Below are positions 8,653 through 16,738 of a stretch of 64,000 bases of DNA, piece after piece. The stretch is from Micropruina sonneratiae (lineage in GTDB: Bacteria > Actinomycetota > Actinomycetes > Propionibacteriales > Propionibacteriaceae): the NCBI RefSeq assembly GCF_025972045.1, contig NZ_JAPDHX010000006.1, forward strand, positions 1 through 64,000, read 5' to 3'. Both the position numbers and the translations under genes were made by a program. The notes below the pieces were generated by a model. It ran no database searches. It saw only the letters and a list, made by a program, of their open reading frames with translations, and had not been told where the DNA came from. Numbering within the stretch: position 1 is the first letter of the stretch; each line of letters begins with the position of its first letter.

Positions 8653-9313
8653 CGACGAGCTGGGGCCGGCGGCTGAACGTGTGCCCCAGCGCCGCATCGC
8701 CGTGGCGCGCTTCTTCGTGGGTGGCATCCACGAGCCTCTCAACGCTAAGAAGAACTCCGGCCGACGTGCCATTCAGCAACTCGATGCTCTGCTGGACCTG
8801 CTCGCACACCCAGAGACTGCCGTCGGGACGGGCGAGAGCCGTCCCGTGTTCAACAGGATGAACCTGTCGGTGGCAGTGATGGAGGCAGCGAAGACATTCC
8901 ATTCGAAGTGGCGTGGACTGCTCGGACTCCACTACAACCCCGATGCGGAGCGGTAGTCGAATGGCGAGCCCAATGAGGACCAGCGGCAGGCCACGCTCGA
9001 TGAGTTGAGCAATGCTGTGACGAACCGCCTGATCGAGTTGAGCAACCGGCGCCTGCGCGACGAGGTGCGGACGGGGTGGCAGCGGGCCTACGTGCAGAAG
9101 GGTCCGGGGTCGACGTTCGTCCGGACGCGGATCATCGCGAACGACGTCTACGCCCGCGGGCGTCACGTCGTGCTGGCCGTGGCCGCGGGCGACCTGCATC
9201 GGGCCGGCTACCGGTTCGCTCGCTCGGCGAACGGAGTGTGGCTCGTCGATCACGTGCCGGCGGACTACCTGTCGCGCGTCGATGACGGCATGGACACTCG
9301 CCCTGCGACGTAA
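8642..9313 (+). pseudogene. unknown gene, possibly headless, interrupted by in-frame TAG
   Basis: A single frame codes for a charged soluble protein from about 8642 (KAIDDELGPAAERV, RRIAVARFFVGGIHEPLN) to YNPDAER, then a TAG at 8954-8956. It resumes in the same frame without shift (SNGEPNEDQRQATLDEL) and ends at 9313 with AGYRFARSANGVWLVDHV. Codon use is equally natural on both sides of the stop. No start codon with a ribosome-binding site is visible: coding similarity runs back into the end of the previous gene, so the 5' end may have been lost. I do not recognise the family. Confidence 0.55.
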
Positions 9314-9330
9314 CGGCGCGCGAAGCCCGC

Positions 9331-10296
9331 TCAGTCGCCGAGGCGGGCCAATTGCTCGTCCATGATCCGCCGGGTCGCCAGGCTCAGGTCGCGCCAGCGC
9401 GGGTCGAGCGTTCCGGCGTCCACCTGGTCGACGAAGTCGTTGAGCTCATGGTGCATGGTGTCGACGGGCTGCACCGGCGGGTCGGCCAGCAGCACCGAGG
9501 GTGCACCGTCCCGCTCGTGCAGCACGATCTTCGACAGCTCGCCGGGGTCGTTGAACTCCAGGGCGGCGTCCTCGCCGTGGATGACGCTCGGGCCGAGCCC
9601 GGCGACCACCTTGCCGTAGACCACGTCGACGACCAGCGATCCGTAATGCAGTTGCAGCGTGCCGGCGCCCTCGAACCCGTTGTCGAGGCGCACCCCGGCA
9701 CCGGACGTGGTGGCCGGGACGCCGAACAGGTCGAGGGCCGGCTGCAGGCAGTAGACGCCGATGTCGGCCAGCGAGGAGTTGCCCAGTGCCGGGTCGAAGG
9801 CGTTGGCGTACTCGCCGGCGCGCACCTTGTCGTAGCGGGAGGAGTACTGCAACTTCTCGATCCGCGCGTACCGCAGGGTGCCCAGGCGGGGCAGGGTCTC
9901 ACGCAGCAGCCGGTGCGCCTGGGTGTGCACGTTGCGCATCGCCTCCATCGCGATCACGCCACGGGCCTCGGCCGCCTCGAAGATGCGTTCCACCTCGGCC
10001 GTCGTGGTGCCGATCGTCTTCTCGACCAGCACATGCCTGCCGGCGGCGATCGCCTGCAGGGCCTGGTGGGCGTGCAGCTTGTTCGGGCTGGCCACGTAGA
10101 CGGCGTCGACCGCCTCGATCATCGCCGCCGGGTCGTCGAAGGCGTCCGTGATGCCGTGTGCGTCGGCGAACGCCCGGCCGCGGGTCAACTCCCTGGAGTA
10201 CACCGCGGCCGCCGAGGCCCGCCCGCCGGTGGCGCCGCAGGCCGCGGTGAACCATTCGCTGATGAAGTTGGTGCCGATCAGGCCGAACCGGATCAC
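9331..10296 (-). CDS. Gfo/Idh/MocA-family oxidoreductase
   Basis: A 321-residue NAD(P)-dependent oxidoreductase. The N-terminal Rossmann start is IRFGLIGTNFISEWF, followed by the family's VLVEKTIGTT (the EK motif, with the Lys that contacts nicotinamide and substrate). The C-terminal half is the alpha/beta substrate domain with DIGVYCLQPAL, which carries the family's conserved G-x-Y pattern. Members oxidise or reduce sugars, inositols or related alcohols; the specific substrate cannot be read. The start is GTG at 10296. It is separated by 7 bp from the HdeD-like gene on the same strand. Confidence 0.85.
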   Translation of the reverse strand: MIRFGLIGTNFISEWFTAACGATGGRASAAAVYSRELTRGRAFADAHGITDAFDDPAAMIEAVDAVYVASPNKLHAHQALQAIAAGRHVLVEKTIGTTTAEVERIFEAAEARGVIAMEAMRNVHTQAHRLLRETLPRLGTLRYARIEKLQYSSRYDKVRAGEYANAFDPALGNSSLADIGVYCLQPALDLFGVPATTSGAGVRLDNGFEGAGTLQLHYGSLVVDVVYGKVVAGLGPSVIHGEDAALEFNDPGELSKIVLHERDGAPSVLLADPPVQPVDTMHHELNDFVDQVDAGTLDPRWRDLSLATRRIMDEQLARLGD

Positions 10297-10303
10297 GCTG
10301 GCC

Positions 10304-10918
10304 TCAGGCGGTCGGGCCGGCCGGCGGGACCGACGGCGGCGGAACCGAGGGCGAGGCGTCCGAGGCCTCGCCCTTGATCGGCTCGCCCTCGTTCGCGATC
10401 CCGCGGACGTGGAACCCGACGATCAGCAGGACGATGCCCCAGATCATGGCCAGCACGCCCAGCCACAGCGCGACCGTGAGCGCCGCGACGCCAGGGTTCG
10501 CCATGATCAGCCAGCCGGCGAGCAGCCAGAAGACGCCGCCGAGCACCAGCAGCCAGCGGTCGCCGGCACCGCGCTGGGTGAACGCGGCGATGATCTCGAG
10601 CACACCGCGAACCATCAGCCACACGCCCAGCACCCACACCAGCGCGCCACCGGCGGTGACCGGAGACGAGACCGCCATCAGGCCCGCGGCGATGCCGACA
10701 ACGGCGGTGAAGATCAGCAAGCCACGGGACTGGCCGGGGCCGGGCCGGAAGGCCATCGCGGCGGCGGCCACCCCGTCGATCAGGGCGTAGACGCCCCAGA
10801 CGATGACCAGGGTCAGCGCGGTCGCGATGGGGAAGAAGGCCGCGACGATCCCGAACAGGACGGCCAGTGCGCCGGAAACGATCAGATAGGTCGACGAGCG
10901 CTTCATCAGTTCGTTCAT
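10304..10918 (-). CDS. HdeD/DUF308 family membrane protein
   Basis: A 204-residue protein with six hydrophobic helices in three repeated pairs (YLIVSGALAVLFGIVAAFF, LTLVIVWGVYALIDGVAAA, and a similar pair later, MIWGIVLLIVGFHVRGI). This is the DUF308/HdeD arrangement. The C-terminal tail is Pro/Ser-rich and cytoplasmic. ATG 10918 follows GAGGAG on the minus strand. In enterobacteria HdeD is linked to acid stress; here no function can be assigned beyond family. The long upstream extension of the frame is antisense to the glycosyltransferase and not real. Confidence 0.8.
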   Translation of the reverse strand: MNELMKRSSTYLIVSGALAVLFGIVAAFFPIATALTLVIVWGVYALIDGVAAAAMAFRPGPGQSRGLLIFTAVVGIAAGLMAVSSPVTAGGALVWVLGVWLMVRGVLEIIAAFTQRGAGDRWLLVLGGVFWLLAGWLIMANPGVAALTVALWLGVLAMIWGIVLLIVGFHVRGIANEGEPIKGEASDASPSVPPPSVPPAGPTA

Positions 10919-11155
10919 CAGGTAACTCCTCTGGGAGCTGGCTGGTCGGCGTCGCCCGCCGCCCGGCAAGGCCAATCCTGGCACTGCGGGTGACAACGGC
11001 GCGGAGGCTGGACGGCGGTTCGGACGCCGTGGCTGCCGGCTGCACCGTCGGGCGGCGCGTGCGCGGGGCGTCCCAGCACGTCGGCATGGCGTCCCCCTAG
11101 ACTGTGGAGCCAATGCCGGGGCCAACCGGTGCCCCCAGGACAAGGAGCCAACCCG

Positions 11156-12463
11156 GTGCCTGTGCTCGATGTGATCGGCTGGATCCTCCAGACGATCATG
11201 GTGATCGGTGCCGTCTACGGGCTCTATCACGTGGTGGTCGGGCTGAACGCCTTCGGCGAACTGAAGCTCCCCGAACCGAAGCCGGGGGAGAAGCACCACA
11301 GGTTCGCCATCCTGGTGTGTGCCAAGAACGAGTCGACGGTGATCGACCAGCTGTTGATCACCGTGGCGCAACTGGACTACCCCCGCGAGTGCTACGACGT
11401 GTTCGTGGTCGCCGACAACTGCACCGACGACACCGCCGAGATCTGCCGCCGGGCCGGCGCGTACGTGTACGAGCGCACCGACACCAAGCGCAAGGGCAAG
11501 GGCTTCGCGATGAAGTGGTTCTTCGAGCGCTTCGCAGTCGACCACGCCGGACGCTACGACGCCTGCGTGGTGTTCGACGCCGACAACGTGGTCGAGGTCG
11601 GCTTCCTGGAGGCGCTGAACACCCGGTTCAACGACGGCGAGACCATCGTGGTCGGCTACCGCACCGGCAAGAACCCGTCCTCGTCGTGGGTCGCCGGCTG
11701 CAGCACCCTCTACTGGCTGCTGCAGACCCGCTTCTTCCACCTTCCGCGCAACCGGTTCGGGTGGTCGTTGTTCTCGGTCAGCGGCACCGGTTTCGGCTTC
11801 CTGCTGTCGGTCCTGGACGGCAAGGGCTGGGACACCCACACCCAGTGCGAGGACATCGAGTTCACCCTGAACGCCATCGCCGAGGGTCACCGGGCCGTCC
11901 TGGAACCCCGGGCGGTGTTCTTCGACGAGCAGCCCCAGGGGCTGTGGACCTCGATCAAGCAGCGGTACCGCTGGGCCCTGGGCGGCGTCCAGATCGTGCC
12001 GATCTGCACGCCCAGGCTGTGGCGGCGGGTCCGGTCGGGCGACCGGCGGGCCATCGACGGGCTGGTCTACAGCGTCGGGCTGCTGGTGTCGGCGATCGCC
12101 GGTTGGTCCGGCATGGCGTTCAGCCTGTTGACCGCCTTCCGCACCGGCGCCTGGGGGACGCTGGTGCTGGTGTCGGCGGCGTTCGGCCTGTTCGCGTACG
12201 TGTTCACCGGCATCTTCGGCTGGATTACCGTGGTGCTCGAGGATGCCCGCTGGCCGGGCCGCTGGAAGACGCTGCTGCTGTTCCCGCTGCATCTGGGCAT
12301 CTGGTGGGTGCTGATGCTGGTGGCGCTGTTCTACCGCGACTCGACCTGGCACGACATTCCGCACACGGTGCGACTGAGCCTGTCCGAGATCGAGGCGGAG
12401 CACCACACCGGACGCCTACCGCTGCGCCGGGCGCCGCGGATCGAGCCCGACGGGGAGAACTGA
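11156..12463 (+). CDS. processive family-2 glycosyltransferase (membrane)
   Basis: A 435-residue protein: an N-terminal helix (VIGWILQTIMVIGAVYGL), a GT-A catalytic domain, and about four C-terminal helices. Active-site features are present: the FAILVCAKNE start of the GT2 fold, FDADN with Asp141 and Asp143 (DxD), CEDIEF (catalytic Asp of the ED motif) and QRYRW at 269-273 (QxxRW of processive synthases). Such enzymes build polysaccharides, or transfer single sugars, from nucleotide sugars at the membrane. GTG 11156 was chosen because AAGGAG ends 8 nt upstream. It stands alone, divergent from the HdeD-like gene. Confidence 0.87.
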   Translation: MPVLDVIGWILQTIMVIGAVYGLYHVVVGLNAFGELKLPEPKPGEKHHRFAILVCAKNESTVIDQLLITVAQLDYPRECYDVFVVADNCTDDTAEICRRAGAYVYERTDTKRKGKGFAMKWFFERFAVDHAGRYDACVVFDADNVVEVGFLEALNTRFNDGETIVVGYRTGKNPSSSWVAGCSTLYWLLQTRFFHLPRNRFGWSLFSVSGTGFGFLLSVLDGKGWDTHTQCEDIEFTLNAIAEGHRAVLEPRAVFFDEQPQGLWTSIKQRYRWALGGVQIVPICTPRLWRRVRSGDRRAIDGLVYSVGLLVSAIAGWSGMAFSLLTAFRTGAWGTLVLVSAAFGLFAYVFTGIFGWITVVLEDARWPGRWKTLLLFPLHLGIWWVLMLVALFYRDSTWHDIPHTVRLSLSEIEAEHHTGRLPLRRAPRIEPDGEN

Positions 12464-12479
12464 CCGCGCCGCTCGCGGT
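12463..12479. terminator. short hairpin between convergent genes
   Basis: ACCGCG at 12463-12468 pairs with CGCGGT at 12474-12479 around a 5-nt loop. It overlaps the glycosyltransferase stop and lies before the 3' end of the convergent Nudix-like gene. There is no T-run; it is a modest bidirectional terminator candidate. Confidence 0.4.
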
Positions 12480-12488
12480 TCGCGCCGC

Positions 12489-13136
12489 TCAGGCGGCGCT
12501 GGCGTCCCATTCCCACACGGTGCCGGGCCGGCCGCGGCCGAGCACGACGCGCTTGCTGCTGACCGTGAGGCCGCGCAGCGAGGCGAGCCGGCGGTTTAGG
12601 TTGCCGCGGTCGGGGGCCACGCCGCTGAGCGTCTGGGTGATGCCGACGGCGGCCGAAACCGGGAAGACCGGCCCGGTGAGGGCGCGGGTGAACTCCAGGT
12701 CGCGCCACAGCATGTCGACCAGCAACGCGCGGCACTCGAACAGCATCACGTTGTGGTCGAAGGCGAGTTTCGGCACCTCGTCGTAGCCGTACCAGTCGGC
12801 GTCGCCGTCACCGACCGCCCACATGGCGACCGACAGCGAGTACCCGCGGGGGTCCCGGTTGGGCTGGTCGAACACGGTCAGCTGACCGAGGGCGTCCACA
12901 TCGAAGCCGACCTTGCTGGTGACCGCCCGGTGGGCGGCGGCGGCGAGTCGTTCCCCCTCGCGCAGCAGGACGCCGGGTAGGGCGGGGCGGTCGAGGTACG
13001 GTTCGGTCGTGCGCGGCTTGGTGGCGACCTCCACGCGGCGCCGGTTCGGGTTGTAGCGCAGCGTGATGACGTCCACCGAAACCAGGGATGCGACGTTGGA
13101 CATGGGGCGCTTTCCGGATCGGGCGACTGACTTCAT
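12489..13136 (-). CDS. NrtR-like regulator: degenerate Nudix domain plus winged helix
   Basis: A 215-residue protein. Residues about 15-140 follow the Nudix fold, with LPGVLLREGERLAAAAHRAV where the Nudix box should be. The REx2EE metal ligands are replaced (RAVTSK) and the leading Gly is Val, so hydrolysis is unlikely. The C-terminal part (about 150-215: LNRRLASLRGL, TVWEWD) matches the winged-helix domain of NrtR-type regulators that sense ADP-ribose-like ligands. ATG 13136 abuts a palindrome (13137-13151); an alternative ATG is at 13103. Divergent position to the exporter at 13222 suggests it controls itself and that gene. Confidence 0.7.
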   Translation of the reverse strand: MKSVARSGKRPMSNVASLVSVDVITLRYNPNRRRVEVATKPRTTEPYLDRPALPGVLLREGERLAAAAHRAVTSKVGFDVDALGQLTVFDQPNRDPRGYSLSVAMWAVGDGDADWYGYDEVPKLAFDHNVMLFECRALLVDMLWRDLEFTRALTGPVFPVSAAVGITQTLSGVAPDRGNLNRRLASLRGLTVSSKRVVLGRGRPGTVWEWDASAA

Positions 13137-13151
13137 TAGTCTACCTGACTA
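13137..13151. promoter_or_regulatory. TAGTC-N5-GACTA palindrome, likely operator
   Basis: A perfect 5-5-5 inverted repeat in the 85-bp gap between the Nudix-like regulator and the DMT exporter, directly against the regulator's first ATG. The position fits autoregulation by the neighbouring NrtR-like protein. Only this one site is seen. Confidence 0.55.
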
Positions 13152-13209
13152 TAAGCCGCGGGTGGGATCTGCGCGGGGAAATCGCGCAGTCGGTGCCGAA
13201 CGCGTATGG

Positions 13210-13215
13210 CATAGT
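13210..13215 (+). promoter_or_regulatory. -10 element (CATAGT) of a probably leaderless transcript
   Basis: CATAGT ends 6 nt before the GTG at 13222, and no purine-rich ribosome-binding site intervenes. That geometry puts the transcription start at or near the start codon, as in many actinobacterial leaderless mRNAs. Confidence 0.4.
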
Positions 13216-13221
13216 CCCGGG

Positions 13222-14082
13222 GTGCGTACCGCCCTGACCCGGATCGATCCCGTCTGGCTGGTGCTGATCGCGATCGCCTCGGTGCAACTGGGCGCCGCCT
13301 TCGCCAAGGACCTGTTCGCGACCACCACACCGACGGCGACCGCCTGGCTGCGGCTGTGCTTCGCCAGCCTGATCTTCCTCACCTTCGCCAGACCCCGGCT
13401 GCGTGGCCGCAGCGCCCGCGAGTGGTTGATCGCGCTGGGCTACGGGCTGGCCCTGGCGGGAATGAACTGGGCGATCTACGCCAGCTTCGCCAGGATTCCG
13501 ATCGGGGTGGCGGTGACGATCGAGTTCCTCGGCCCGCTCGGCGTCGCGGTGGCGACCTCGCGCCGCCTCCGCGACCTGCTGTGGGTGGCCCTCGCGGCGT
13601 TGGGGGTGGCGCTGCTCGGCCTTCAACCCGTCGACCCGGACTGGATCGGGCTCGGCCTGGCCGTGCTGGCCGGCGCCCTGTGGGCGGGCTACATCCTTCT
13701 CGCCGGGCCGACCGGGCGCCACTTCGAGGGCGTCTCCGGGGTCACCCTGGCCAGCGTGGTCGGTGCGGTGCTGCTCGCGCCGTTCGCCTTCGCGCTCGGC
13801 ACCCCGGTGTTCAACACCCACGTGCTGCTGGTGGCGCTCGCGGTCGGTTTGCTCTCCTCCGTCATTCCCTACGGGCTCGAAATGGTGGCGCTGCGGCGGC
13901 TGAAGCCGGGTCTGTTCGGCATCCTGATGAGTCTGGAGCCGGCCGCGGCGGCGCTGTTCGCGCTGTTGGTGCTGGGTGAGGGACTGACCGTGATCGAATG
14001 TGCCGCGATGGCGTGCGTCATCTTCGCCAGCGTCGGCGCCACCCGGTCGCGCAGCCGCGAAGATCCCGAACTGCGCGACTGA
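13222..14082 (+). CDS. EamA/DMT-family (RhtA-like) exporter
   Basis: A 286-residue inner-membrane protein with ten helices in two EamA repeats. The first repeat includes TATAWLRLCFASLIFL and GMNWAIYASFARIPIGVAV; the second ends LVLGEGLTVIECAAMACVIF. The pattern PIGVAVTIEFLGPLGVAV is typical of RhtA-like threonine/homoserine exporters, but the substrate is not certain. GTG 13222 is preferred because it follows a -10-like CATAGT with no room for a Shine-Dalgarno site. The frame is open upstream to 13063, over the divergent regulator's 5' end. Confidence 0.82.
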   Translation: MRTALTRIDPVWLVLIAIASVQLGAAFAKDLFATTTPTATAWLRLCFASLIFLTFARPRLRGRSAREWLIALGYGLALAGMNWAIYASFARIPIGVAVTIEFLGPLGVAVATSRRLRDLLWVALAALGVALLGLQPVDPDWIGLGLAVLAGALWAGYILLAGPTGRHFEGVSGVTLASVVGAVLLAPFAFALGTPVFNTHVLLVALAVGLLSSVIPYGLEMVALRRLKPGLFGILMSLEPAAAALFALLVLGEGLTVIECAAMACVIFASVGATRSRSREDPELRD

Positions 14083-14094
14083 ACCCCGTCCGGT

Positions 14095-14125
14095 GGTCTC
14101 GACAAGCGCCGACGATCCCGAGACC
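14095..14125. repeat. inverted repeat GGTCTCG/CGAGACC
   Basis: Seven-base arms (14095-14101 and 14119-14125) around a 17-nt spacer, between the DMT exporter and the SDR. The preceding CCGGTGGTCTCGACAAGC resembles a palindromic dispersed repeat common in high-GC actinobacteria (recalled, not checked). It could also act as a weak terminator. Confidence 0.35.
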
Positions 14126-14156
14126 CTGACAACACGCTCGAGGAGGAGGGTGGCCC

Positions 14157-15029
14157 ATGCCGCTCGAACAGTTGCCCCTGGCCGGTCGCACCGCCCTGGT
14201 GACGGGGGTGTCACGCCGCCGTGGAATCGGTTTCGCGGTGGCCCGCCGACTCGCGGAACTGGGAGCCGGGCTGTGCATCCAGCACCACCGGCCGCACGAC
14301 GTGGACCAGCCCTGGGGCGGCGACGACCTGGACGCCGTCTGTGCCGAGCTCCGGGCGGTGCTTGCGCCGGGTGCGGACTTCACCGACGTGGCGGCGGACC
14401 TGGCCGACCCGGCGTCCGTGCCGATGCTGATCGAGGCCGCTCGCGGGCTCGGCGGGCGGCTCGAACTGCTGGTCTGCAACCACGCGAAGAGCGGTGACGA
14501 CGGCAGCATCCTCGACATGACGCCCGAGCGGCTGGACGCCTTCTGGCAGGTCAACACCCGCTCGACCCTGCTGCTCACCGCCGCGTTCGCCCGCACGGTC
14601 GGCGGTGACCCGGACGCCGCACCCCGGCGTCCGGGGGAGCGTCTCGGCGGTCGCGGCCCCTACCCGGAACCGACGGCCCGGGTGTTCTGGATGACCTCCG
14701 GTCAGCAACTGGGACCGATGCGCGGCGAGGTCGCCTACGCCACCAGCAAGGCCGCCCTGGCCGGGGTGACGGCGACGGTGGCCGCTGAACTGCTCGAGCT
14801 GGGCATCGTGCTCAACACCATCAATCCCGGACCGGTGAACACCGGCTACCTCGACCCCGAAACCACCGACCGGCCGCTGGGGGAACTCCAGGACCATCTC
14901 GCCGGCACGCCGTTCGGCCGGGTGGGCAGACCGGAGGACCCGGCCGCCCTCATTGCCTGGCTGGCCACCGGCGGCGGCTGGGTGGTCGGTCAGGTGCTGA
15001 CCAGCGACGGCGGCTTCTCGTTGGCCTGA
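14157..15029 (+). CDS. short-chain dehydrogenase/reductase
   Basis: A 290-residue SDR. The cofactor motif TGVSRRRGIG is at 16-25, the NAG-equivalent is VCNHAKSG, and the active site has Ser in WMTSGQ and YATSK. The C-terminal LNTINPGPVNTGYLDPE is the usual SDR substrate loop. The cofactor loop RRRG suggests NADP preference. ATG 14157 has a strong GAGGAGGAGGG upstream. An insertion of about 15 residues (PGERLGGRGPYPEPTAR) before the catalytic Ser is characteristic of a branch of bacterial SDRs annotated as 3-oxoacyl-ACP reductase-like. The substrate is unknown. Confidence 0.82.
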   Translation: MPLEQLPLAGRTALVTGVSRRRGIGFAVARRLAELGAGLCIQHHRPHDVDQPWGGDDLDAVCAELRAVLAPGADFTDVAADLADPASVPMLIEAARGLGGRLELLVCNHAKSGDDGSILDMTPERLDAFWQVNTRSTLLLTAAFARTVGGDPDAAPRRPGERLGGRGPYPEPTARVFWMTSGQQLGPMRGEVAYATSKAALAGVTATVAAELLELGIVLNTINPGPVNTGYLDPETTDRPLGELQDHLAGTPFGRVGRPEDPAALIAWLATGGGWVVGQVLTSDGGFSLA

Positions 15030-15041
15030 ACGGCCGGCGGC

Positions 15042-15908
15042 TCACAGCGTCGGTGGCGTGGGCAGCACCCGGGGACCCTTCACCCCGGCGTCCTTGAGTG
15101 CCTGCAGGCCCCGGTCGAGGATCACCCGCTGGACGCCCGCGGCCTGGTTGGGCTGGGTCTTGGCGATGACCCGGATCGTCATCCGGCCCGCCTCGACCGA
15201 TTGGACGCCGACCACCTTCGGCGTCTCGAGCAGCACCGACGACCAATCGGGGTCTGCGTGCACGGCGTCGACCACGGCGTCCAGCACCTCGATCACCCTG
15301 GTCGAGTTCTCGGTGGTGTCGACCGGGATGTCGACGACGGCCGTCGACCAGCCCTGCGACTGGTTGCCCACCCGGACGATCTCACCGTTGCGGACGTACC
15401 AGACCTGACCGCTGCCGTCCCGCACCCGGGTGACCCGCAGACCGACGTCCTCGACGGTGCCGGTGACGTCGCCGAGGTCGACCAGGTCACCGACGCCGTA
15501 CTGGTCCTCGACGATCATGAAGATGCCGGACAGGTAGTCCTTCACCAGGCTCTGCGCACCGAAGCCCAGAGCGACGCCACCGACGCCGGCCGAGGCCAGC
15601 AGCGGGGTGAGCGGAATGTTCAGGATGGCCAGCACGGTCAGCACCGCCAGCACGGCGATGGTCGCGTTCACGACGCTGCGCAGCAGCGAACCCATCGTGG
15701 CGGCCCGGGCGGCGTGCCGGGCGGCGAGCAGGGCCTCGGAATCGCTGCCCTGCTGCTGACGCCTGGCGTTGGCCCGCTCGACCGCGAGTCGGGAGGCGCG
15801 TCGGATGCCCCGCAGCAGCAACCAACGGGCCACGACGGCGACCGCGATCGTGATCGCGATGGCCAGCGGTGTCTCCGGCCAGCTCCATTCGATCGCGTAG
15901 GGCACCAC
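15042..15908 (-). CDS. MscS-family small-conductance mechanosensitive channel
   Basis: A 288-residue channel protein. Two N-terminal helices are followed by the pore helix (LLASAGVGGVALGFGAQSLV), with the small-residue Gly/Ala packing of MscS TM3. The beta domain follows (FMIVEDQYGVGDLVDLG, GTVEDVGLRVTRVRDGSG, YVRNGEIVRVGNQS). It releases osmolytes on hypo-osmotic shock. No ATG is available; GTG 15908 is chosen so the protein begins just before TM1. The frame extends to TTG 15944. Transcription is probably independent of the liv genes because the hairpin at 15959-16028 lies between. Confidence 0.83.
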   Translation of the reverse strand: MVPYAIEWSWPETPLAIAITIAVAVVARWLLLRGIRRASRLAVERANARRQQQGSDSEALLAARHAARAATMGSLLRSVVNATIAVLAVLTVLAILNIPLTPLLASAGVGGVALGFGAQSLVKDYLSGIFMIVEDQYGVGDLVDLGDVTGTVEDVGLRVTRVRDGSGQVWYVRNGEIVRVGNQSQGWSTAVVDIPVDTTENSTRVIEVLDAVVDAVHADPDWSSVLLETPKVVGVQSVEAGRMTIRVIAKTQPNQAAGVQRVILDRGLQALKDAGVKGPRVLPTPPTL

Positions 15909-15958
15909 CCGGTCATTGTCGCGGGCCGGGCGACCAACAGCCAACTACGCCTGAGATT

Positions 15959-16028
15959 GGCCTGAAACGGGGACGTTCCTTGTTCGGCCAACTCTTGGCC
16001 TGAAAAGGAACCGTCCCCATTTCAGGCC
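15959..16028. repeat. 70-bp near-perfect inverted repeat (REP-like element or terminator)
   Basis: The left arm (15959-15981, starting GGCCTGAAACGGGGACG) matches the reverse complement of the right arm (16005-16028) except for one substitution and one extra base, with a 23-nt loop. It starts 3 bp after the livF stop. The GGGGACGG-TTCC type sequence resembles REP palindromes associated with RAYT (Y1) transposases seen in diverse genomes (recalled). It would also terminate liv transcription. AT-rich tails like TTCCTT suit either role. Confidence 0.55.
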
Positions 16029-16030
16029 GG

Positions 16031-16738
16031 TCAGTCCTCGCCGAGGTAGGCGCGCTTCACCCGGTCGTCGCCGAGCAGCTGCTCGCCGGTGCCGTCCAGG
16101 GTGATCTGACCGACCTCGAGCACGTAGGCGCGGTCGGACAGCTTCAGGGCCGCGGCGGCGTTCTGTTCGACCAGCAGGATCGTCACGCCCTCGGACTGCA
16201 GCGCCCTGATCGTCGACATGATCCGCTGCATCATGATCGGCGAGAGCCCCATCGACGGCTCGTCGAGCATCAGCAGCCGCGGGCGGCTCATCATCGCCCG
16301 GCCGATGGCGAGCATCTGCTGCTCGCCACCGGAGAACGTGCCGGCCGGCTGGGCGCGCCGCTCGTAGAGGATCTCGAACAGGTCGTACACCCGCTTGAGG
16401 TCCCTGGCGATGCCGTCGGTGTCCTTGCGGGCGAAGGCGCCGAGCCGCAGGTTGTCCTCGACGGTGAGCCGGGGAAAGATCTTGCGGCCCTCGGGGGAGT
16501 GCGCCAGACCCTTCATGACCACCTTGTGGGCGGGCGTCCGGTCGATCCGCTCACCCTCGAACCAGATCTCGCCAGACTCGGAGCGCAGCAGGCCCGAGAT
16601 CGTCCTCAGCGTCGTGGTCTTGCCGGCGCCGTTGGTGCCGAGCAGCGACACCACCTGGCCCTGCTCGACGCTGAAGCTGATGCCCTTGACCGCCTTCACC
16701 TTGCCGTAGGCGACCACCAGGTCCTTGACCTCAAGCAT
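16031..16738 (-). CDS. livF: branched-chain amino acid ABC transporter ATP-binding protein LivF
   Basis: A 235-residue ABC ATPase of LivF length. Walker A is GTNGAGKTT, the signature is FSGGEQQMLAIGRAM, Walker B is LLMLDEPSMG, and the H-loop region is ILLVEQN. The start MLEVKDLVVAYG at 16738 overlaps the livG stop by 8 bp, the usual LivG-LivF coupling; a longer frame to 16789 is not needed. It powers uptake together with LivG, LivM and LivH. It is the last gene of the liv operon and is followed immediately by the palindrome at 15959-16028. Confidence 0.93.
   Translation of the reverse strand: MLEVKDLVVAYGKVKAVKGISFSVEQGQVVSLLGTNGAGKTTTLRTISGLLRSESGEIWFEGERIDRTPAHKVVMKGLAHSPEGRKIFPRLTVEDNLRLGAFARKDTDGIARDLKRVYDLFEILYERRAQPAGTFSGGEQQMLAIGRAMMSRPRLLMLDEPSMGLSPIMMQRIMSTIRALQSEGVTILLVEQNAAAALKLSDRAYVLEVGQITLDGTGEQLLGDDRVKRAYLGED

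Noticed and set aside
8954-8956. Amber read-through or special amino acid at the TAG
   Set aside because: No supporting element or known family use; the surrounding region is rich in decayed genes.
11104-12786. 560-aa frame overlapping the glycosyltransferase
   Set aside because: Arg/Pro/Gly-rich out-of-frame reading of a real gene, typical of high-GC coding DNA.
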